Below, piece by piece: positions 23,079 through 35,375 of a DNA stretch of 64,000 nucleotides. A program made the translations under genes and the position numbers. The stretch is taken from assembly GCA_963377175.1 (NCBI GenBank), contig CAUJNA010001224.1:1615001-1679000 (forward strand), read 5' to 3'. The DNA is from Effrenium voratum (lineage: Eukaryota; Sar; Dinophyceae; Suessiales; Symbiodiniaceae). Below the pieces are notes generated by a model. The model was given only the letters and a program-made list of their open reading frames with translations. It was not told the DNA's origin and did no database searches. Position 1 is the stretch's first letter. Each line of letters opens with the position of its first letter.

Positions 23079-23352
23079 CGTCTAAAAGCGCAAGTGCTGA
23101 CTCCGAACCCCAAACTCTCCAGAGGATGTGACCCACGATTTGGGGCAGCGTTGCTGCCCCCAAAGGGTAACACGCAAGCCAACGTCCAATCGGTCATTTT
23201 ATGCACTTTTTGGGGTTGTGTCGCTCAAGTCTTGGGGATCCATCCGTGCCACACAAGCCCGCAAAAAACAAGCAGCCAGCAAACAGACAAAACCCAACCA
23301 GCAAACAACCAAAAATCAGCCAGCAAAATATCGAAAGCAACCAGCAACGCGC

Positions 23353-26300
23353 CTTGGCAGCGCGCAGCAGCCGCGGCATCCCCGGGTGTGGGCCTTCCAG
23401 CGCAGCCACCGCCGCCGCTGTGGGCTGCTGAGGCAGCAGCGCCGTGGCCTGGCCCAAGGCGAAGGAACCCCTTTTACCATAGGGGGCCTTTTGGAAAAAC
23501 CGATGGCCCTGGCAAATGGAAGAAACCCCATGTAAGCCAGGGCCCTCTATTTTTTAAGCAAACCAAAAAGGACACCTATGCCTTTTACTTGAATGTCCGT
23601 GGTGTGATGCGACGCTCGGCAAAATGTTTTGACAGTGCCTGCTTCTGGCTGCCCCGACTTTCCACTGCACTCCATTTCTCCAGTTCCCGGCAGGCCCCAG
23701 TGACCCAGTAGCTTCACACTCAGAGACTCAACTTTGGCCTGTGGCCAAGCCTTCTGACGTACAAGTGCGTATGAAAAGGCTGCTTTATTTGGTTTCTGTT
23801 GACCCCTTTGCAAAAAGTTTAACTTTCTGTTGGTTTAGCGGAAAACCCCTTGATTTCCCAAAAAATGTGAAAGTCTAAAGATCCAACCCACTAGCACTCA
23901 AGCTTAGCGGGATGAGGTTTTTACTGGGCTGACGATTGTATTTCGGCCGCCATCCAACCCAAACAAATGAAGGAACAAATTGGTGCCACTGAACACCTGG
24001 GAATGGGATCCTTGGGGATGGTGGACGTCATTCAGGTGATATATTTGTCCAACCACTTGGGCCACCTGAAAAGGGATTCCTCAGTGAAATTCATGGCCAA
24101 ATGACTCCAGTGATCCTGTTGCGGAACCACCTTTTGCAACTCTTAGTCCCCCCCTTCAAAGGGAAAAAGGAAACTCACTACCCTCTCTCCCACTAACATA
24201 GCACCTGTTGGAGGTACCTGGAAGACAATTTGCTCCTGAAGGGACCCTCTGTGAGGTGCCATGTTAGTTGGAGGGAGGGGATATGATATCTCACTTTGAG
24301 GCCTTGCTACAACCATAAAAACACCTCCTAAAAATCGAGAATGCAGGGGTTTGGTCGCTGCACACTTGCTTCCCAAACAACATTGGAACATTGGGCCCAC
24401 AACAAATTGTGCGCCCCCTTATGAATAGACTAGAAGTAATCTTGCCAGTTACTCGAATGGGGTTGTTCCAAGTTGACACCCCACAATGTTCCCGTTCCTG
24501 CTAAGATAACGCAGAGAAGAGTAACGGTGCCCTCCAAGAAGTAGACAGGATCGGCTGCGCTTGAGGGCTGTCCTTTTGGGGTTGACAGAGAAACCTCAGA
24601 GAACACCCTCAGGAAGTGGATTTTAAGGAATGCTCGAAGAGGCGTCTGGCGACACGTCTCGCAAGTCTGGGGGCGGTTTTGACACGATTCCGAATATATC
24701 AAAGCTCCCCTTGACGAGTTCCTTGGTACCAGCTGCGTCCTGGATTCACCACCTGGTTGAGCTGTTTCATTCGTATCAATGATCAAATGCTGATTGCCGC
24801 GGCTGTCTGGAGAGAAAGAACAACTGCAAAGAAAAAGACTCTTGCCCAAAAGAATCCCATGTCTCTATGATTCGGGAATATCAACTATACACAAGGTAGA
24901 CATGGATAAAACTGTTGATCGAAGCACCCCTTCGCCTGCTGCCAGAGGCTACCTTTGCCACACTCTGCCAGCACGACGTCCATCGCGGCCACCTTTTTGA
25001 TGCCAAACGTGCGACATGGTTTTGCTATACGGAAATCGAAAAGAAGCACGCATTTTCGGGGCAATTGCCTTATCTTGACACACACACACACAAACACACG
25101 TATCATGGCAAGCGGAGTACCCCCAATTCATACCCTTTCAAAATTCCAACCTCCTGACGCATATAAATTCTCAAACCATCAACTGCGGAACGGCACGTCT
25201 GTACGCACCCGGCGCCGCCGATGTCGGCAGTTCATCCAATGCATGGGCGAGTCGCTTCACCAGAAAAGAACAGTCGCTACCCGGAAGCTTACACGCCAGT
25301 GTGCCATACCGGTGCTTTTAATTTTGAATAGATATCCGTTAAATTTAAAGCCATATTGGCGATCTGTCACAAACAAGAACTCCGAATGCTGGGGGCTTCC
25401 GTGTTCTCGCTCAAAACATGCGATTGGATCTCGTCAGACCTGCATCGCCAACATGTTGAGATGTCACCCGACAACACAACCAAAGAAGCGAATCAAGGGG
25501 CAGGGTTCAACCCCATCCCTTTAAATGCTTAAAGCATTGCTGAACAACAGACATGATTTTACAAGGAAGGCCATTTCAACCCATGTCCCATTATTCCGGA
25601 AGCTCCATCTCCAAACCAGTCGCCCAGCATCCAAGCTGCAATTGTAGAAACAAGACGGCCGCATGAAATTTGAATATGCTTTCAGAAATTTGTGGCCACA
25701 TTCGCAACGGCAGGACGTTATGACCGACCGACCGACCAAACCAACCGCCCAACCTGTTCCCTTCCCACCCGCAACCTCCGGCCGCAGACGCCGCTGCTTC
25801 GCCAGCGGGCCCAGCAGGTGCAGCGCTTTGGCCCAGCGCAGCTTCAGCGCCGCAGCCCCCAACGCCGCCTGCGAAGCGAAAAGCTCCCGTCTCGAGGAGC
25901 CAAACCCACAGCTCGGGCTCCGCAAAAGATGCACCCTCATTCAATTTCATATGTGCTCTTTGTGCATCAAGTTTTACATATCCTCCCCAGAAACCGGTAG
26001 TAGAACCGGCCAACGGAGCCGTGGGCGCTGCTCAAGCGGGTCATTTCCTGAAACCGTAGTGGGAAGTGACTGAAAATGGAAAAACAAAAACAAAAAACAT
26101 AGAAGCTAACCATTCAATCGTGACCCTGGTGACACGTGAACCAGTTCGGGGGATTATTCAGAACCAAGGGGCGTGCCTCAAACCCTGCGACCCCATCAGC
26201 GAGAGGGAAACTGGGCCAGAAGCTGCGTCCAAGGCTCTGTGATTGTGAGGAGCCAGAGAGGTGGACAAAGGTATTGAATCAGTTAGTCTGCAACTCATTC

Positions 26301-29300
26301 AGCACCTGCGGAACTTTGCTACAAACTCGTCGCTTCACAATAAGGTGACCAGGATTCACAGCTTCAACCTGGCTTGTCCAACTACGATGTCTGACGATCG
26401 TCTTTCGTTCGCACAAACAGACCAGGCCAGGTGTGGCCAATAGAGCAACTACCATCAGCAAGATTGCTGATACAAACACGATAGCAAAAGAGATACGTCC
26501 AAGACTCTCACGATCCTCCCTTGCGCTTCCTACTCTCTGCCTCACAATCAATTTACAAACATGTCCCATACCAGCCCAACATCCCAACTCCCCATCCCCC
26601 ACATCCTCCCTCCCCTCCCAGCCCAAACCCTGACCCAGGGCGCTTCCGCACATCTTTCTTGAGCCAGACTGCCCCATGCCACCACTCCCCTGACCTCGGA
26701 GTCCAGGCGCTGCTTCTGGGCGCCCCTCAGCAGCTGCAGACTCCAGGCCCAGGCGCTGGAGGCGCCACACGCGGCGGCCCAGGACACCACGGAGGCGGCG
26801 CGCTGAAGCTGGAGACCGCGCAGCAGCTCCAGCGACGCCTGGGGGGGGAAGGGCGGGGAGGGGGGATGGGGAGCAGACACTCGGTGGTTTTTCGGAGTCT
26901 TCGTGGGTTTGCCGGGAATCTTCTTTGTTCGGTTCTTTCTCGATGCTACCCTTTTAAGCCGGGTGTTTTAAAGGGAAACCATATGGACAACCCACCTTTT
27001 TAGGGGTCCCTATTTGGACACGTAATTACCATCCGGCGAAAGGAGTGCAATTGCCAGTCCTGCCAGCATTCAGCCTCTGCGCAGCCAGAGATAGCGCTGT
27101 TGACGCCAGCCACCCCTGCCACCGCCAGCACCTCTCAGGAAGGCTCCGGTCCGTCAGTTTCAACTCGAACCGGCGAAGTGTTTCTTCCAAGGGCAACGCA
27201 ACAAGTGTTGACCATACCTCCGAGAACAGTACATCAAAGACTCATACCCCACGTTGCTGCTCAAATAGTTTGGAAACTCCTGAGGTACCTAGATTGGGGT
27301 CTGGTGATTTGGCACAGGCGAAACCAACCTCCCAAACCTGGCCCATCCTCGGCACTGTATGAGGTGTGAGGCAAATTGAGGCCAATCACTTGCCCGGGGA
27401 TGGGTTCTCTGCCATTCACAAGGAACATAAAAGGGCGCCACGGACGAACAACCTCGGCTCATTCTTGAGAGCTTGTCAGCGTCAGGGACAAAAAAAACAA
27501 AGCACAAGCCAACACTGGGCTATACAAGTTCATTGGCCAGGATAACGTGATTGCTGATCCGCCATCCTCGGCTTGCGATTTAGTTCTGGGTTCCTCTGGA
27601 AACCTGGCTGCCTTGCTCTGCCGGGAGACTTGCAAGCGATTCAACTCATCCAGCTCAAGATGCCCACCTTCCGGGCTTCCCATTTCCGCGCAGTTCGGTC
27701 TGTCTCCGAATGAGGAACCTGGTCAAAACGGGTGTTTGCCCGTAGATTCCCTTTCAAGCCCTAGAAAAAGGGTGCCATTGCGCGTGTGTGTATTCATATG
27801 TGGGACTCCCACAAATGGTTGGCTTCCTTTTGGTCCTTCTTTCAATTGAAGCCCCCCCAAGGGCATTACAACTAAATGCATTGTTTGAGATCCATTCAAG
27901 CCCCCCTACCAGGCAGCATATCGCAACAAACAAACGAATGATAAAGGCCACCTGGCTTCGAGTTGGATCTGTCATGTTGTGGGTTTGTCGCCAACCTATG
28001 GAACCCTGGTGGACGCCCTTCGGTGTAAATGGACCTTGTATGAGCAATGCCCAAAAACCCTTTGACTTTGGGTTCTATGAAGATGATTCTGAACTTATAA
28101 GGTTCATATAGGCCTTACTATGAATCCTTGTCTCTCTCTCTCTCTCTCTCGCAAGTGCTATCCCGCAGGTCCTAACACGGGAGCACTGTCCCCCCCAAAA
28201 AGAATGTTGACCCCGGATTAGGAAACAAGTACGTCCGTCCTAGTATTGCGGGGAGTTCGGTACACCTCCAACAATGATGAACCCCGACCACAAGGGGCGA
28301 AGCTTGTGAGACCAAGTCCTATGGTGAAAATGGCCCTGTTGCGTGTTAAACCAGGTCCTATGGTGAAAATCAAGTCCTATGGTAAAAATGGCCCCTTTGC
28401 CTTGGGGCACTCCCTTGGTTTCCTCCCCCCCCCCCCTCCCCAACCCCAGCCGACCTGTGCATCCAGCGCCCGTGGCCAGGCGAACGACACGGCGCCCGCC
28501 AAGGCCGTGCGCAGCGTCACGGCGTCCGGGGCCACCCAACGCCACTGGAGCGCCTCTGGGCGCGCGGAAGCAAGGCTCACGCCACCTCCAAGTTTACTGG
28601 GGGGTCCATTGGGGTCTGTTGGGCTCCACTAAAATCTGTTGTGGGGTGCATGGTCCTAGCAATCTACCCAAACCCATAGGTCAAGGATCTTCGAACCCAA
28701 AACCCAGAGGTCAAGGATCTTCGAAAGGCTCCAAGTTCGGAGCGAGAGCCCTTTTTAGATGGCGTTAATGGGAATCAAAGAAACCCACTTGGAGCGGCCC
28801 GGATTTTGACAGACACCCTCCTTGTGAGCAAACCCGAGTCTTGGGAAAAGCTCCATCTGACTCGAGTCAAAATCTGGTGTTAAACGTGCCTGCCCAAAAC
28901 CATCCAAAGAATCACAAGGGAGCCGGCGTACTTGTTTATGGTTGACACTATTCTCTTCCAAGCTTCATCCACCCAGGTTTGGATCGTGCTTTGTCTTTTG
29001 GAGCAAACCTCATGGTAAGCAAAGATGAAACCATCCGTTGCAATTGGCTGGGGTGCAAGTTTCCCACCTTCATCCAGTCTGGTTGTTCGAAGCACGACTT
29101 TGTTCAGTGCCCTTGTCTGCCATTGGTTGGTGACAGCTTGTTGATGACTTCAAGTACCGTTGTGTTGAGCCACAGTGCTGCGTCCAGATTGTTGATCTGT
29201 GTACAGGCCCAACAGTTGTGCACCTTGATTGGCTCTACTCATTCTCTAGCCAGGGGCTGTGCAAAGGAGCCAAGTGTTTCGATATTGTGAAATCAGCTGT

Positions 29301-32300
29301 TTTGCTGACCAGCTGAGTCACGATCAAAACCTGGTAGTAAAATGCAGCAAGAAGATCTACCGGAAGTCTTGTCAACGAATTAAATTAAAGGCGGCCGTGC
29401 ATATTTCTGGTGGAGACTGGATTTAGCCGGGAGCTGACCTGGTTATTTCAGATTCCAGGAGGGTGCTGCAAACAATTGCCTGCTGCTGTATGATCACGCA
29501 TGCGTGCAATCCTGTGAATCGGCTAGGTGTGGAATCGCCTGGGTCTCTTGCTTCAGAAAGGGGGCCCTTGACAAACCCCCAGGCCCAAGGTCCTTGACCT
29601 CCCGTTGACCGCTTGTTCCATGGGCCCACGGCCCAAGAAGCCGGCCGGGCCGGAGCCCGGCATGTCGAGTTTTCGCTCGGGCACCCTCGGTGGATTCGTC
29701 AGCCCTGGTCGATTCGGGGATTCGCCCTAAACGGGCTCTCAAAAAAGGCTTCCAGCTTACGCCAAAGGAACCCATCTGTTTGAACAAGCATTTGCTGGAA
29801 ACTCATTTTAGAACCCATTTCTCTTGAAGCCCGATTGTCGGAACCCAATTCCTTAGAACCCGCGCGGGTCGCCCCAGCTGACCAGGCCCAAGCGCCTCTC
29901 CACACAGCGCCCTCTCCCAGCGGCTGGCTCTGCCGCAGGCGGCGGCCAAGGCGTTGCCGCAGCGCAGCGCCCCCGAAGCCTCCAGCCGCCACCTGCCCCG
30001 AGCCCGGCGCTCGGCCGGAGCCCGGAGCCCGGAGGTCAGCTCAGCTGGGGATACCAACAAAGAAACACATGCCTCAAAAAACATGGAGACCCAGGCAGAT
30101 CCCCGTTTTCTCTTTCTTGGGGGGTGGGGTCACCCTACTTGACACATAGCCAACATGTCCCTTTGGACGAGGGGAGCATACAAAAAACGGAAAACATGTC
30201 AGACAGGCTACCATGAAATCTGTCTAGATATTCATGTAGTCTGTAAATCTGGCTAACTGGGTTGATACTGAGCGTAAACCCCCGTGACACTGCGTTGGAG
30301 GGTGGGCATTCAGCAGGTCGCACCCGGCCTCTCCGTCTCTCCCAGGAGTTGGGCCGCCTGGCGCCATCGGGCGCTGCGGCCCAGCGCCGTCAAAGCTGCG
30401 CTGGCAGTGCCCGCGCCAGCCACAAGGCCCGCGGGCCAATGCAGGGCCTCTGCGTCAGTCACTCCGAGCTCGGGTGGGGTTGGGGGTGGGGTGTGGGCTG
30501 AGATGGCTGGTCAGTTGGGCGTGGGGGGTTGGTGGGGAGTGGATGGGTGGATGGGTGGATGGTGCGGGAAAATAAACGGAGGCCTCTGAAGCTGGCTTGG
30601 TTGCAACACTTTGAGGGTCCAAGTATACTGAATGCCGGGCGTGGGGTGCAAAGCACAATGCAACAGGGATCCTTACATTATACACCTGAACATTGCCTTG
30701 TAAATGGTGGCTTCCCCTTATTTTGGTGGAAAAAGCCACATGTTTCAAATGGTCAAGCAAAATGAATTTCTTTTAAGGAGCCCTGTGCAATCTGCCAGAA
30801 AACCCCTCGTAACGATCGGCAGCTCTGACACCCGGGCTTGGACCCGCGCCTGGCGCCACAAGGCTGCGCTGGCCAGTGCTGTGAGGCCAGAGTTTAGGCA
30901 CACGGCGTTGAGGCGGAGGTGTCTGGTGGACAGAGCTGCCAGTTCCAACTGGGCCTGGCGAATCCGAATCGCAGAGGGCACCAGATTCTTAGCTTCTTGC
31001 TGTGGCAAAAACTGTGCAAAAATGAAGACAGTCCAATTCGGTGGTAGCAGGAGGTATCTGTGTGAAAGCGGGCTGTGACAGAATCTTGCCATGGAACAGG
31101 GAGAGCGTCAAGGCGTTTGTGCGGTTGCCCATTGACATTGGAATACCCTCTTTTGCAAGCATGAGAGCGGCTGTACAGCATTCGGACAAGCAGGGGTGCG
31201 GCACAGGTGCACACATCACATCTTCACACGAACAGTCTCCTTCATAGACACTAATTGCGTGTCGTACAACTTTTATGATGCCACGCAGTTGGTGGACAGA
31301 ATTTCAAGGATTCTAGCATGACACGTCAGAGCACAACAAATTGCCGGAAACAACACAAACTTGTCAATAAGCCTCATCGCACTTCACTGGCCTATACCTG
31401 CATTGCCAGGAATTTGTTCTCTCCGGCCTCGTCAGCCGGTTGTGATAGAGATGCCTAAATCGGGGGAATCTGAGAATGCCCTCTCGCTGGCAGCATCCAT
31501 GTCTTGCGCCAACAAATCGACACACAAGTTATTGTGTCAGCAGTCCGGCTCAATGTCGCCAGACACCAAATCAACCACGACAGGTGACGTCAGGGCATGA
31601 AAAAACGCATGCAAACAGCAAAACATGCCGTGAGCCATGAGCAAACATGGTCATATCATGTGGGATTACGGAAAAGGGGCACGAACTAACTGTGGCAGGC
31701 CAAGAAAGAAATCTGGCTCAGCCATAGAAACACGGCAACTCAGTCGACAAACCAAACAGGTCCCTGGATGCTCGGCTCCGAGTCCCAGGCGACCAAAACC
31801 CATCGACCCACGGAGGCGGGGCCGAGGGCTCGGCCTTGCTCCAGGCGGAGCCTTTCTCCCAGGCGCCCAGCGCAGCACCCCACACCACCAGGTCTGGCAC
31901 CAGCGCCTACTGCAGAGAGGCCGGGCTATGAGAGGCCATGAACAGGTGGCCGGTTCCGGGATCTATCTCTACATACATATATATATATATATATTCGTAT
32001 AGTATTATATCTATTGGTGGATTTGGTGGATTGGCGGATGGGATTTGATTGGTTGATGGATGGGGCTCTGTCTTAAACGGTTCACATCTGTTCGCACGAC
32101 TACACAGGCGCTTGTGTACAAGTCAAACGACACACACACACAGAGAGAGAGAGAGAGACACACATGCTGGCAAAGCAACAAACAATTGTCAAGGCAAACG
32201 GTAAAATGCAATCTAGGTCTAGTCAACCTACATCACTCATGTGCATGGGAGCGGACAGGATTCCTATCATTATCTTCGCTTGTCAAACATTGGCTATGGC

Positions 32301-32516
32301 CTCGGCATGCATCCGCAACCTCTGCCGTCAAAACACACGCTTCTGTCATCCGCCACCTCTGCGTCCACTTCAAACCCGCTGTCCCGATGCGATGCGACAG
32401 GATGGCTCTGCCTGCTCCAGTGCTGCTGCCAGCTCCACCAGCCCCAGGCGCCACTTGCCGCTTCTGGCGCACCGGGCCAGGTGCGCGGACAACGCCAAAA
32501 GCGGGGCGCGGTCCAT
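23353..32516 (-). CDS. Pentatricopeptide-repeat (PPR) protein, at least nine exons
   Basis: PPR proteins are helical-repeat RNA binders, usually acting on organelle transcripts. Exons in order: 32516-32412 (ATG; MDRAPLLALSAHLARCARSG), 31906-31835 (VPDLVVWGAALGAWEKGSAW), 30954-30850 (NAVCLNSGLTALASAALW), 30447-30358 (ASAALTALGRSARWRQ), about 30009-29911 (NALAAACGRASRWER), 28553-28470 (APDAVTLRTALAGA), 26838-26695 (LELLRGLQLQRAASVVSWAA), 25868-25776 (WAKALHLLGPLAKQRRLRPE) and 23448-23353 (LLPQQPTAAAVAALEGP). All are phase 0 and join without a stop to about 296 residues, with W..AL.LL and .P..V....A..AC patterns every 28-35 residues. Donors are GC except GT after 26695 and 25776. The fifth acceptor is uncertain. 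No stop was found; the gene may continue below 23353. Spliced-leader and targeting signals were not identified. Confidence 0.75.
23547..23582 (+). repeat. Dispersed repeat shared with 47549-47633
   Basis: CTATTTTTTAAGCAAACCAA..AAGGACACCTA also occurs twice in tandem at about 47549-47633. It is non-coding in both places. Confidence 0.5.
23583..25775. other. PPR intron region; little else supported
   Basis: Holds the MITE at 24179-24281 and a 139-codon minus-strand ORF (24849-24430). That ORF contains a hydrophobic run, GTVTLLCVILAGTGTLWGV, but no other sign of coding. A short CA run is at about 25078-25100. Confidence 0.35.
24179..24281. mobile_element. MITE family 2, best-preserved copy
   Basis: The ends TACCCTCTCTCCCACTAACA..AGCACCT and AGGTGCCATGTTAGTTGGAG..GGGA pair at about 24 of 28 positions. 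Relatives at 3982-4062 and 5262-5323 share the interior. It lies in the last visible PPR intron. Confidence 0.65.
27004..27369 (+). CDS. Unrecognised ORF inside a PPR intron
   Basis: Open from 27004 to TGA 27367-27369. It reads ITIRRKECNCQSCQHSASAQ near its start and LTIPPRTVHQRLIPHVAAQI, VWKLLRYLDWGLVIWHRRNQ near its end. The latter looks like genuine protein. It is antisense to the PPR gene and has no recognised family. It may be a nested gene or an old insertion. Confidence 0.3.
   Translation, partial: GSLFGHVITIRRKECNCQSCQHSASAQPEIALLTPATPATASTSQEGSGPSVSTRTGEVFLPRATQQVLTIPPRTVHQRLIPHVAAQIVWKLLRYLDWGLVIWHRRNQPPKPGPSSALYEV
27459..27683 (-). CDS. Unrecognised 74-codon ORF in a PPR intron
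   Basis: MGSPEGGHLELDELNRLQVS and EEPRTKSQAEDGGSAITLSW look soluble and helical. It is on the PPR coding strand but shows no repeat motif. It could be an unspliced exon or chance. Confidence 0.25.
   Translation of the reverse strand: MGSPEGGHLELDELNRLQVSRQSKAARFPEEPRTKSQAEDGGSAITLSWPMNLYSPVLACALFFLSLTLTSSQE
28128..28151 (+). repeat. (TC)n microsatellite
   Basis: An uninterrupted TC dinucleotide run. Nearby at 28316-28390 the phrase GTCCTATGGTGAAAAT recurs three times. Confidence 0.85.
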
Positions 32517-33082
32517 GAGACATGCCGTTCATGGGGAAAAAACGCGTGGTTTTTGGTGGGCGCTTCTTGGACCCATGTTGATGTGGCTCCTTCCTCACCT
32601 GCTGCGGCGGCTTTGTGTGATGTCACTTGCGTGCAAGCTGCTGGGGATAGTTGGTGGTTTACTGCTTTTGCCTCAGGTACGCTGCGATTTTCACGAGTGA
32701 CTGTGACAGGCAGAACATCAGAGCATCATGACTTGAGTGACAAATGCTGCTAATATTGCCTCTGGGAAAGTGCTCTTGAGAATGATACTGCCGCAGGTTC
32801 CAGATCCCTGATGCTACCACTGCCTGTGCCGCAGGGGCTTGATTTGAGCTGAGGCAAAAGCACTGGCTTTGGCATGCTCAATGCTGCTGCAAATACAGCA
32901 TCCTTGCCCATGTGCCACGCCCAAGACAGAGCTGAAACCAAATAGGAATGTGTCAATGGGCACCCCTCCAAGCGATTTCATGTTGACGTTGTTTTGGAAT
33001 GGATCAATCGTCTGCATGTGTACATACATATACATATGAATATTATATGTGTATATATATATATATATGTATATATGTGTAT
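31974..33082. repeat. Scattered TA, CA/GA and TATG microsatellites
   Basis: (TA)n at about 31974-31996, (CA)n then (GA)n at about 32127-32163 and TA/TG-rich runs at about 33010-33082. The PPR start exon lies between the second and the first along the minus strand. Confidence 0.75.
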
Positions 33083-33740
33083 CCGATTGAACACAAATGG
33101 CCCGTAGGCCCTGTCGCCCTGGGAAGGATGCATAGCACAGCTGCGCCACACCCTTTTGTCAAACATGTTCAAACCACTCTATTGTTCGAACAACCACACG
33201 AAAGGGACCAGGGCCTGGTTGCTTGAACCCATTTTGGCCAACGCTGGGATAGGCTACGGCCGATGGCCGGTAGCTGATGGGGCTGCCTATCTGGTTTCAG
33301 GGTCGCAAGCCGGTAAGCCGATGTGCAACATGAGACTTGCATCTCAAAAGCGGAGTCACCAGCTTGAAATCTGCAGCCAGCCAAGTCTGACATGACATGT
33401 TAAGCTTCTACTATAAGAGAAACGCTGCTCCGAACCAGACTTTTGCATTTCCATTGTCCAAACCCATGGGGTAAAAAACAAAAAAAACGAGGGTTTCAAT
33501 TAAAGTTTATCCGGCTCATCTGGCCCAAAGGCCCGTCGCAGCGCTTTTCGGACTGGAGCTGACTAGTTCAGCCGCGGGGGCTTTGGTCTGTCTGGAAGAT
33601 GGGCTTTCGGCCGGGCCGTCGGAGTGGAGTCACACAGATTCTCTAGACTCTCTACGCGGGAAACGAGACCCCCCTTCCATGCGGTGGGAAAGAACGACGA
33701 ATCTTTCTGTGACGGTCCTGCTGTTTTGGTGGGTTTGGAT
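32517..33740. other. Upstream of the PPR gene; nothing else supported
   Basis: Should hold the PPR 5' leader acceptor. Two overlapping minus-strand frames at 32971-32750 and 33149-32814 are moderately protein-like but contradict each other. Confidence 0.3.
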
Positions 33741-33749
33741 TGCTGGGCT

Positions 33750-33872
33750 TCTCTACGATGGGATGGTCAGCCAATAGCATGTGGCCAAGAGTATCATGCT
33801 TGACAGCAAAGATTTCGCATGGATAGGCGAATCCAAAAAGTATTTCGAATGCCTGGTGAGTCGAGAAAACTG
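33750..33872 (-). CDS. Candidate exon, unrecognised
   Basis: After ..GCGCATGCAG the frame reads STHQAFEILFGFAYPCEIFA then VKHDTLGHMLLADHPIVEK. The composition is convincing but codons are not C/G-biased. No partner exon was found. Confidence 0.4.
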
Positions 33873-34959
33873 CATGCGCACACAGTATTGTAACCTGGAA
33901 CTTACAGACTAGACATGGCCTCACACCTGTGTACGCCTTCCAACGGCAAGCCAGCAGCTATGGGTGAGGTGAACCCAAAACACCCAAACCACCCAGCTCC
34001 TTACAGTTTTGTACATTTTGTAGGTGCCACTTGTTGAGACGAGTCAAACAAACACCACCACCAATCAGTGGCGCGCGCGCACGCGCGAAGCTGAAGGATT
34101 GCTCCTCTGACGGCCCCAGGCCTCCCCTCCAGGCAACTCCCATAAGCCTTTTGCCTTCGGGGGCATCGCCTAGCTACCGTGCACGGCCAAATTCGCGCTC
34201 TCGGGAGCCTGGAACTGGGACAAGGCGGGCTTGAGGTCGTTTTTGCTGCGAGTGGGCATGGGGAACTTGGAGTCAAGCTAATTTTGACTGTTGCAGTTAG
34301 ACTCCATCAGTCAAGTTATTTGTTGCAGTTAGAACAAACGATTCCATCTCTGACTGAACCAACTTTCTGGTGCACCCTCCGTCTGCCAGCCCAAGAAAGC
34401 AGCTCACGCGCCTGGTTCTCCGGTCTACGAGAGGAGGAAGGCGCACTGCCTTGCACGTCTAGAGCCCAGAGCCCAGAGCCATAGGGAACCAGGTGTCGGG
34501 ACACCAGGACTGTCTGTTTCTTCACATTTCCTGTGGTTGCCGAAATCAAATCAAGGACTGCTCACTGAGAAATGCCCAATACCTCCCAACTTCCTGTATT
34601 TGGTTTGAGAACTACCTTGGCATATGCTCGCATCCCCTTTTACCCTTTGCCCATGACGTACCAGCTGAGTTTGTAGCAATCAAAAAGGTGGAAAGTAATG
34701 GGGGGAGGGGGTGAAGGAAACATTAGTTCACTTGCCACACTAATTTAGATAGGATTCAATTCGAAGCAGCATCTGCCAGTGCCCACATCTAGTTGTCTGG
34801 AGGCAACATGTCGAACAATCTGGACGACCTCTGGTCACGTCTTTTGCGTTCAGTCTTTGAAGTCTAAAATCCAAACAGTGCCAAACATGGTCGAACAACA
34901 ATCTCGCCACAAAGGACGTCAACTTAAGGCGGAGGACCGAAAGAGCAACACAAGAAAAC
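33873..34959. other. No supported gene
   Basis: A 101-codon plus-strand frame at 34179-34484 begins with protein-like sequence but ends in low-complexity Ser/Pro. I could not support it as a gene. Confidence 0.3.
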
Positions 34960-35080
34960 GGGTGCTTTTTCCACGGCTTCGTCTGCCATGTTCGCCGCCA
35001 AATGCGTGCAGCGGGGCCTGGATGTTGCAACCGGCCGTTGAGACTGCCAGCTGGTCAACCGCAATCCCCCGAACCGTCCG
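34960..35080 (-). CDS. Candidate exon next to the GAAA satellite
   Basis: The frame SVRTVRGIAVDQLAVSTAGC then NIQAPLHAFGGEHGRRSRGK has mostly C/G-ending codons. Boundaries are unclear. No family was recognised. Confidence 0.35.
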
Positions 35081-35238
35081 CACGGATGGGGAGACTGGTC
35101 CAGTAACACTCCAGTAGAACCAAACCAGCCACACGCCTGGTGCTTTGTGGGCATGCACTGCAAACCCTTTATGTCACAAACAAGCAAAAGAAACAAAGAC
35201 ACAACAAACAAAGGTTTACACAAACAAAGAAGCATATC

Positions 35239-35240
35239 AT

Positions 35241-35283
<43 letters not shown>

Positions 35284-35343
35284 ACCAAAGAAAGAACGAA
35301 CGAACAAACGAAAAAAAGAAAGAAGGAAGGAAGGAAGGAAGGA

Positions 35344-35375
<32 letters not shown>

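Noticed and set aside
22878..23711. 277-codon plus-strand ORF
   Set aside because: It runs antisense through a PPR exon and a dispersed repeat; composition is not protein-like.
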